Source: Salvator merianae
Lineage: Eukaryota; Chordata; Lepidosauria; Squamata; Teiidae
Reading direction: 5' to 3'
DNA: 64,000 nt
Assembly: GCA_003586115.2 (NCBI GenBank)
Contig: QVOM02000126.1
Span: forward strand, 57,518,943 to 57,582,942
Shown here: piece by piece, positions 56,755 to 64,000 of the stretch
Layout of the letters: the number at the start of each line of letters is the position of its first letter
Numbering within the stretch: the first letter of the stretch is position 1
Translations under genes and position numbers: made by a program
The notes under the pieces: model-generated
What the model was told of the DNA's origin: nothing
Database searches by the model: none
The model's input: only the letters and a program-made list of their open reading frames with translations

Positions 56755-58530
56755 AAAAATAAGCAGTTTACTTTCTATTCCTTCCTTATAGTTGTCTTCC
56801 TTGCTCACCTCTCATTCGCTGCCACTGGCCCAATTTTCCACAGGCCTGTCAGTCAGTGGCTGTATCAGGTTGGGATTGATTTAAGAGTCTTGTAGGTTCC
56901 CACCCCATCAGACTCAAACTCTCTGTGTCATCCTAAGAGTGATTATTTCACACCTGCAAAAGGGATGCACAGAAATCTTGAGAAATGGTAAAGTGTTTTC
57001 GTATATTTTGTGTGTGTCCCCAGGGTGTAAAATTCACTCTAGGGGCATCCCTACTCACATGTCGGAACGCATCCTCAATCTACATTTATACCCAGAATGT
57101 ATGAAAGGTGAAAATGAAATTAAGTTTAAGAAGAGCTTGGAAAGGGATATTTTCAAATATTTCTCAGAAAATTATTTTCTTAGGGTATAGCTAGACACAG
57201 TTTTAATGGGCATTAATTCAGTTTCTGCTGCAGGGAAATCATACTTAAACAATAGCTCCTATCTCATATGTGCATTGTTGCTTCAATCTGCTATATCATT
57301 CATTCAGCATTCACTAGGGAATGCTTCTTTCCTTGCAATTTTTTTCTCCTTGCAAACCTTTCTGTGTGTCCATATTACAAATCTTCAAGGGCAGGACATG
57401 TGCAGGACTATATCACTCAGATGTATTGATAATCAGCATTTATGAAATATGTTCATAAGTCTTAATCATTGCCTTTTATTCTTAGGAATTTCTCTGTCCC
57501 TTAAAAATATTGATTTTTTTTTTTTATTCCCATAGTCATGCCTATTTAGAACATTGTCACACACACAAGTAGTGAATAATGTATATAAATTATAAGCTTA
57601 CTGACAAAAACTGTTCTGACTTTGAGGGCAAAAAATGTCTGAAATGCAAAACTACTCCCTCCTTCACTTCAAGAGAGATGCAAAACTACCCCAGGTTTAA
57701 TTCCTCCCTTTCTTTCTTAAAAATCATGTGCCACCCTTTTGCTGATTTTTCATAAGCTAGCTCAGCTTACCTTTGCATATTGGGTGCATCCAGAGATCAT
57801 GCTTCTAGAACAGCTTAATTCAAAGATCAAAAAAGTCAAAATGGCAAAAAGTGACTTGGCTTCTGTGTGACTGTTTATCTATACAGTTAAAAAAAAAAGA
57901 CCATGACAGTGTAATCTTGTTTTTTTCTAAAAATAATAATAATAAAGCCCTATCAATTTCTATTGCTAGCCATCCTTACTAATTAAAACTACTTTTAGCA
58001 ATTAGGAAGTTGTGTCCTAAAAATGAAAGTTCAATTTATTAATGATATATGCATATATTTCAAAAATGACATTTCTTTCCAGTGTTTTCTGCTGCAATAC
58101 AATGGTAATAATCAATACAGTTATTGTCTGCAAATTTACTTAAAGACATGCTTCTCAAGAGTTATTTTGGGACTAAACCCTCCTGTAAAGATTAATGTGA
58201 TTATATTTTCTCATTTTTCATTGAATTGTACTATTACAAAACTAGAAGTATTTGAGTATGGAACACCTTGTCATGAATTAGAATACTGAATGAACTTAAT
58301 GTTGTTTCCAGTTTTCAATTTATGGTTGGCATGAAATAAATGATTTAATGGGTTTTAATAGGTGATTCCACACTTTTTATAACAGATTGTTTCAATTATA
58401 ATCCAATGGTTTAATGTTAGCCTTCATTCTATACTGCAAATTTCCATGCAGCAAGGTTCTGGCAATAATAGGGTCCATTGTTATCACTGCACAACTTCTC
58501 ATAAGTTAAATCTAATCCCTGAAGGTTTTT
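56755..58530. other. unannotated stretch
   Basis: No recognised gene or repeat. The DNA is A/T-rich between 57450 and 58440. Confidence 0.4.
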
Positions 58531-58586
58531 GTATGTATGCATGTAAATACATGTGTATGTATGTGTGTGTGTATGTATATATACAC
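58530..58586. repeat. (TG/TATG)n microsatellite
   Basis: Irregular TGTATG and GTGTGTGTATG units lead directly into the L1 fragment that follows. Confidence 0.85.
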
Positions 58587-59100
58587 AAAATTAAAACTAA
58601 TTACAAAATAAAACATTTAAAATCCCACAAATCAATACATTTATAATTCCTGCCTTGGTGAACCCACCCCTCTAACCTAATCTATCACATATGGAAGGTT
58701 GCTAATACCTGATTTCTTTCCTGGTCACTCCCCACTTCCTTCACCAAATATTCCACTACCCCCTTCCATTTTCCTCTCAAATCTCCATCTACTGTTTGTC
58801 CTTCTAAACTTAATCTATTGTTACTCAATATTTGAAATCTCATCACATCTAGTAAATAACACCTCCATTTCTCCAATGTCCATTTCGTATTCTCCTTCCA
58901 CCCAAACACTATTACTGACAATGCTGCCAGTATTATTTGTTATAGACAAAACTTCTTCACCGTAGTCAACCTTAAATCTCTATAATGCTGCATTAAACAA
59001 ATCTCCCTAGTCAAAAAAATTGGTATTGATTCTATTTGTATAGTTTTCAGTATTTCCTCTTCAATTGTCTCCCCAAAAGCTTTATAGGAATATCTTTACA
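58587..59100 (-). mobile_element. L1 LINE ORF2 3' end, degenerate
   Basis: The minus-strand frame at 58685-58921 reads KENTKWTLEKWRCYLLDVMR, then FQILSNNRLSLEGQTVDGDL and RGKWKGVVEYLVKEVGSDQE, the extreme C-terminal part of squamate L1 ORF2. Upstream minus-strand text to about 59100 is broken. An A-rich 3' end (seen as T on the minus strand) starts near 58587. It is a different L1 subfamily from the copies at 7.1, 12.4 and 13.6 kb, since the last codons differ. Confidence 0.75.
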
Positions 59101-59104
59101 TGTG

Positions 59105-60190
59105 CAAATAAATTACTAGATGTTTTTTGGGAAGCTATTCTGTAAGTGGGGGAGTTATACATTTATATATTCATATTTAATATATTATCTTTCCTTAGTG
59201 AAGCCCAAGGTTCTTCACAAATGATGAAAGGGTCAGAACAATAAATACATATCACATATTTTCATGAAGTAATAAGCCAGTGCAGCGAAACTGCTGTTCA
59301 GTCCAGCCTCGCAGTTCCTAATTTCAAATCCTAACTTTTTCACAAAATCTCACTGGGACCAGTTAGCTGTTGTTTGTTCTATACGTTTGTTGTATTTCAC
59401 ATTGTATCATTGTACTTCACAATCGATTTATTCTTCAGACATTCTTTCATAAATAAATAGATATAATCTCAAAGAAAAATACAGAAAAAAAAGAAAAGGG
59501 TGTCTGGGTGGTAGGTATACCATTTACACAGCTGTTGCCTCCTGGCTTTGGAGACTTCAAAGCTGCAGGAGGTGTTACTTCAAAAAAGTTTCTACCTGAT
59601 GCAGTATAGTATTAGACAGGAAATGGCCCTAGAAGTCAGTCATTTTCTATCTGGACCAGAGCTAAATTGTGCTGGGTAGAAATCATCCTTGATAAGTCAT
59701 TGCCACAGTCATTCTGCATGGCAGGGATGAGAACAAATGAGAGCAACATCCACCCTTGGAGTTCTTTATCACAATTTAGGCATACATTGCCTCTGAGGGT
59801 GTTTTAGGGGCAGGCTGTACACTCAATGAGGGTAAAGATGTGTGCTCACTAGGTCCCAGAGGCATTCTAGAAGAATCCTATTTCTATGGTCTGGATGCAG
59901 GCTAACATTCTTCACAGTGCTGATGAGGAGATAAAATGGAGGGGAGGAAGATAGCTTCATGGTCCTGATTGAAGAAAGTCAGGATATAAATGCCATAAAT
60001 AAGATGAGAAAGCAATCATAAAAATATTTAACAGCACCACCTTGAGACTAGGTTTTCCATCTAGCAAAACACTGAGAATATATAGAAAATACCTATTTCC
60101 CCATAGAATTCACCCAGCATGCTATTGTGAGAGATGACACCTTGTGATATGATTGTACATAAATCAAAAGATAATTTGACTTCAAAGTTT
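59105..60190. other. unannotated stretch
   Basis: No recognised gene. An A-rich end near 59450-59500 might close an old retroelement. Confidence 0.35.
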
Positions 60191-60195
60191 GATAT

Positions 60196-60671
60196 GGGCC
60201 TGTTTGCACTTGCTACTAGCAAGCGTCAAGAATGCTTGCTACTCAAGTGCATCTGCACCTTACGGAGACACAAGCGGCTAGGAACGGGTTACAGCCACTC
60301 CCGATTGCTGCTATCTGTGGATTGCTGCTATCCACAGCCTTATCTGGTAGTGTGGTGAGTGGGCCTGTGCGTTCAGCTGATCAGGCATTGCGTGGGTCTG
60401 ATCACACAGGCCTGAATGGGTGATTGTGCCTGCATGTACATGCATGTGCTTTGGCACTGTGCAGTGCTGCCAGTTGCCATGGCAGCGCCGGACGCTCCCT
60501 GACTGCTACCATGGCAAGGATCGAGCCTGGCTACTGGCATTTATACCACAAATGACAATAGCTACCTTCAGGTGAGTTTTCTGGCTGTGCAGTGTGGACA
60601 GTGTCAGTGCTGTGTGGTCTATTCCATCTTAGAATGGGATAATTATTCCATGGGAAAGTTAAAAAATGCCC
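60196..60671 (+). mobile_element. Family A MITE, complete, TSD TAT
   Basis: GGGCCTGTTTGCACTTGCTA at the left and AGTTAAAAAATGCCC at the right are the termini, the latter mutated. TAT flanks both (60193-60195 and 60672-60674). Next to the left end GCTACTAGCAAGCGTCAAG pairs with nearby CTTGCTACT. TTAGAATGGGATAATTATTC near the right end is shared with 43706 and 40380. It is a 476-bp internal deletion relative of 39720. Confidence 0.85.
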
Positions 60672-60679
60672 TATGTCAT

Positions 60680-61360
60680 GAGCATATTTCTAGGTCGATA
60701 TAGCCTGTGTTCACTTTCAAAATCTAACACTCTATTTTCTTTTGGAACTGTTTACTTCAAACTATCATCTTGCTGTTTCTCTTCTGCATGTGAGTATGTC
60801 AGATGATATAATTTCTAGGTTGTCACTTCCAAAGTGTGGGTGGCACATTGGGAGCTAGATAGGAAAGAGGAAGGTTCCTGGAACCAAGAAATTGGAGATG
60901 ACCTGGAGTCTGGCAGGAGACTAGACTGGACCTGGCAGGAACTGGATAGGAGTGAGGCTAAACCTCAGAGAATAAAAGGTTTAATTCTTTTTGACAACAG
61001 AGCTGGATGGAAAACTTCTCAGGACTAACTACACTGCAGAACGGGTATGAAGGCCTACAGGTTAGCAGCATGCAAGGCATGGGTCTGGAATATTCTCAAG
61101 GCAATTAAGCCCAAGCAGACAATACTGGAGTCATCAGAAAAGAAAAGAAAAGCACGCAAGAAATGAAAGAAAGCAGTCCAGACCAGAGATCAAGCCAGAG
61201 GCTTTCAGGTTAGAGAAGCAAAGAATAAACAGAACTGTAATCTAGGAGTAGAAATCACAGTGAGGCCCAAAGTCAAACCAGGAAGTCAGTCCACAATGAA
61301 ACCAGATAGCAGGTAACAAGCAGGGATGACCAAGATACTGAGACAGAAACCTAAGGCCTA
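60680..61360. other. unannotated stretch
   Basis: No recognised gene. Text around 60830-61340 has regular CAGGAAC/CAGG-type wording and could be an unknown repeat. An AAAAG tract lies at 61139-61153. Confidence 0.35.
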
Positions 61361-61365
61361 GTTGT

Positions 61366-61495
61366 GGGCCATTTCTGCACTGGCCTTTATTCTGGATTAT
61401 ATCTGACCATAGCCTGCCATAGCCTGCACTAGCATGTGGGTGACAGGTCCCTATTCTAGGATATAATCCAGAATAAGGCCCAGTACAGAAAGGAC
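61366..61495. mobile_element. Family C MITE, complete, TSD TGT
   Basis: GGGCCATTTCTGCACTGGCC and TTTATTCTGGATTATATC at the left pair with GATATAATCCAGAATAAGGC and CCAGTACAGAAAGGAC at the right. TGT is found on both sides (61363-61365 and 61496-61498). The interior has the shared CTGCACTAGCATG and CAGGTCCCTATTC. It is the best preserved family C hairpin here. Confidence 0.85.
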
Positions 61496-61499
61496 TGTG

Positions 61500-61880
61500 C
61501 AGTCCATGCAACTTTGTAATTGTAGCTGCATCATAGGCAGCTTCTGCATGATGGTGGAGAGAGTGCAGTAGTTGGAGATTGCTGCTTCAGCAATCTTCAG
61601 ATGATGCACTGCCAACCATTTCAGCAGTGGGATGCTGTCTACATGCCTGTAGCTGTTCCAGATATTGTGAAAACATTGAAGCTGGGGAATTTTTGTTACG
61701 TGGTTCATGTTTCCATCAAGACTGTATGGCAAATATGGGAAATGAGCATGGAGGTTGATCATTTTCCTGTACTGAGCAAACAGCGCCAGGTGGGGTAGGG
61801 AGGAGAGAAAAAGGAAGTGCTATCCAAGTTTTCCCATCAGTCTGTTATTTTTGCACTCTAAGGAATGCTTACAATGGAGT
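61500..61880. other. unannotated stretch
   Basis: No recognised gene or repeat. Confidence 0.4.
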
Positions 61881-61884
61881 GAAT

Positions 61885-62369
61885 GGGCCTATTTGCACTG
61901 GCTGATCTTGTATGGTATAACAATACCATACCAGGTTGGTTAGGATCCAGCAGGTGGCAACCATTTGCACCACAAGCCTAAACTAGCCTCGTACCTGGCC
62001 AGTAGCACTTGTAGTGTGAGTGGCCAGCCCAAGGCTGCCCAGATCACCAAGACAATGCCTGAAGCAACACCCGGTGAGAGGCTGGACATTGCCATGTGGA
62101 TCCAGCAGCTGTGTGTGACTGTGTGTGACTGTGACTGTGCAGATGCAGTTGCATAGCCATGACCAATTGCTGTGCTGCATTTGGAAGAGGGTGTGAAACT
62201 ACCTCGCCAGGAGCGATCCAGCTGCTTCTGGGCAGGTTGACTGAGCAAGATAGATGGATCACTATGGGGTGGGGTTATCACTCTAAGATGGCTGTGGTGT
62301 CAGAGCAATGTGGACGAACTGACCAGTGAGCAGATAGAACTGGTCCAACAGGAAAGTGTGGAAAGGTCC
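61885..62369 (+). mobile_element. Family A MITE, complete, TSD AAT
   Basis: GGGCCTATTTGCACTGGCTG at the left and GAAAGTGTGGAAAGGTCC at the right are the termini, the right one mutated. AAT flanks both (61882-61884 and 62370-62372). GTATGGTATAACAATACCAT near the left end and the central GTGTGAGTGGCCAGCCC are shared with the 37614 copy. At 485 bp it has only chance frames, on both strands. Confidence 0.8.
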
Positions 62370-62569
62370 AATGCTTCCTGGAATATGTGTATATCTTGTG
62401 CCCTAGGGGCACTCCTGTCTGCCGTGTAGAGGGGATGAGCGCCCTCTACTGGCCTGTAGCTCCAGCCAACCTAGCTGTTCGAAAGCAAGTAATTGCAAGT
62501 AGATAAATAAGGAGCATCACATTGTGTGATGCGGAAGATAAACAGATGTAAGCCTTCAGGCAAAAAATA

Positions 62570-62644
62570 ACCTTGTAAGTCGCTTTGAGTCAGCTTCGGC
62601 CGAGAAAAGTGGGGCATAAAAACCAAGTTCTTCTTCTTCTTCTT
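62570..62644 (+). mobile_element. LINE/SINE 3' tail with (TTC)n
   Basis: TAAGTCGCTTTGAGTCAGCT, then AGAAAAGTGGGGCATAAAAA and (TTC)6 form a tail well known from reptile SINE/LINE insertions ('cgctttgag...gaaaagcggggtataaa...ttcttc'). Only the last 75 bp are seen. The element's head cannot be found upstream. Confidence 0.65.
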
Positions 62645-62649
62645 GTGCA

Positions 62650-63050
62650 ACAGAGGTGTACAAATGTGCAGCTCCTGAACCATCAAGCTGATCCCATGGC
62701 AACATTAAGGTCCCACAGTGAGCCAGCTGCCTCCATTTAATGTCACTACAGTGACCTTTTAACCATTCAGGCAAGCTCCATGCTTTGTTTTCGTTTTTGT
62801 TTTGGCCAGAACTTCTCTCTCCTCCTCAAACTGCCTCCAGCTCCTTAGTTTTTGCAGCAACATATTTCCTGTAACAAAGGAGACACTTTGTTACTGGATA
62901 TTTTAGCAGTCTTCTCCTTCTCCACATCCCATATAGGATCACAGAGTTGGAAGGGATCTTTAGTTATTTAGTTCAAGTTTATAGGAACAGCACAGTGCAA
63001 TAAATGCCAGAAATTTAATGCTTTCATATGGCAGTGGTAAACTGGGATTT
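62650..63050. other. unannotated stretch
   Basis: No recognised gene or repeat. Confidence 0.4.
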
Positions 63051-63270
63051 ATTGGTAAATCTAATGGCTAATCAAGCGCCTTTCTGTAATTAATAAATAT
63101 TTTCCAGTAAATGGTTGCATTAACCTTTGAAATTTGGTAAATGCATAAAATTAAGCATCATAACACAAATATTTCTGATATTTATTGTTAAATCTTAAGG
63201 TCAAACAGTGCCTCAGGCATCAATTCTTAGAGCTGCAAAGGCATTCTTACAGTTAAAAAATGGAATGAAG
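63050..63270. promoter_or_regulatory. candidate conserved enhancer-like element
   Basis: Repeat-free block with TGGCTAATCAAGCG (63065), CTGTAATTAATAAATATT (63083), TGCATTAACCTTTGAAATTT and ATAAAATTAAGCATC. The number of homeodomain-like and TCF-like (CTTTGAA) cores is high. No alignment has been made. Confidence 0.3.
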
Positions 63271-63279
63271 ACCATTCAG

Positions 63280-64000
63280 GTAGAGAAGGAACTGTTAAAG
63301 TGGCGTTTCTGAAATGTCTATGATTCTGTTTCCCCTCCTTCTCTGTAATGTAGCCAGTTATATTTCAGAAGCAAAAGGTAAACACAAAGTCAAACATCCC
63401 ATGGAAGCTTCATGATAAAAATCATTTCTGGCATGCTACTAGCAAATCTGACAACACATCTAATGCTTTGAGAAAATGACCTAGTTTCACACTTAATTTA
63501 TACACTTTCTAGTATGAATGACTTTTTTAAAAAAAGTTTAGCTAGAGATTTGAAAGTTTCTGAATCAAATTTCAGCTTTGTGCAAGCGTAGTTCTCATCT
63601 CTCTCCTCTTTATCTGTAATAGAGGGATTATCATGCAAGCATGTGCAAGAGACACCAGGCAGCTAAACGTTTTGTGCATTCGGAAAACAGCTAAATAAAC
63701 ATAGATTGGAAATAAATTCCAGCAGTTACCAGATTCTGTTTCCTGGAAACTATCCAGGTGTGCAAGCAAACTAATTATTATTGTTATGTATTTAAAAACA
63801 ACAGTAAACACAGCAAACGAGATCACAATGCTGGCTTTCATAATTTTTCACACATCAGACACTTCCCAGGCATCTGGGACTGTGTGATATACCGGCAAAT
63901 GATGCGCACAGAGCCGAGTAGGGTGGCCTTTTGCAACTGACAGATGGTGATTTGTCAGTGCCTATTGTTTTCAAGTGCCAGCCAAGGTCTTTAGGTATGG
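63280..64000. other. unique-looking DNA to window end
   Basis: No recognised gene or transposon. 63820-64000 (TTTCATAATTTTTCACACAT, ATACCGGCAAATGATGCGC) is repeat-free and continues beyond the window edge. It could be enhancer or exon edge, with no direct support for either. Confidence 0.3.

Noticed and set aside
1..64000. CRISPR array, phage, operon or bacterial system
   Set aside because: No repeat-spacer pattern, ribosome binding sites or dense coding is present; the DNA is clearly vertebrate.

Overview
This window looks like non-coding nuclear DNA from a vertebrate, most likely a squamate reptile. The lineage call rests on the repeats: tRNA-headed SINEs with a BovB-like 3' tail (the Sauria/Squam SINE arrangement), a BovB/RTE reverse-transcriptase fragment, CR1-like LINE 3' ends that finish in a shared ACATAAGAACATAAGA-type tail, and decayed L1 ORF2 ends of lizard type. 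A gecko is possible because one repeat tail (62570-62644) resembles gecko repeats I have seen, but that is weak. No bacterial or viral gene is visible.

No host protein-coding gene, tRNA or rRNA gene could be supported. Nearly every reading frame longer than 60 codons is either a degenerate retrotransposon fragment or has no recognisable composition or domain. The window is therefore best read as intergenic or deep-intronic sequence. Three places carry a good splice acceptor and a donor around a short segment (23373-23480, 28443-28617, 42475-42495); these are weak exon candidates only.

Layout: 1-6.4 kb is mostly unique sequence with three SINE pieces and one old hAT-like fragment. 6.4-14.5 kb holds a palindromic DNA transposon, two minus-strand and one plus-strand L1 3' ends, and inverted-repeat elements near 10 kb. 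15-20 kb has an inverted repeat, a minus-strand CR1-like fragment and a SINE head. 21-26.5 kb has two CR1-like LINE 3' halves, the first just downstream of a complete MITE. 26.5-36 kb is mainly unique with one hAT MITE, one SINE and a CR1-like tail. 36-46.8 kb is the densest part: a BovB fragment split by a MITE, a CR1-like fragment, a strong hairpin, three large MITEs with palindromic cores, a complete hAT MITE and several short palindromic MITEs. 47-59 kb is largely unique, with a conspicuous TAATT-rich block at 48.2-48.7 kb that resembles a conserved enhancer. 58.6-62.7 kb returns to repeats (L1, three MITEs, one LINE/SINE tail), and the end of the window is unique and again enhancer-like.

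The most informative signal is a set of non-autonomous DNA transposon families seen in several copies in 64 kb. Family A (ends GGGCCTGTTYGCACTT) has eight copies, five of them flanked by 3-bp all-A/T duplications. Family C (ends near GGGCCTTTCYRCACTGG) has four short copies, two with 3-bp duplications. An AT-rich hAT family (ends TAGGGATGTGCA) has two complete copies with 8-bp duplications. Many of these elements have strongly palindromic interiors; the best is a stem of roughly 80 bp at 39816-40010. All family names above are local labels given here.
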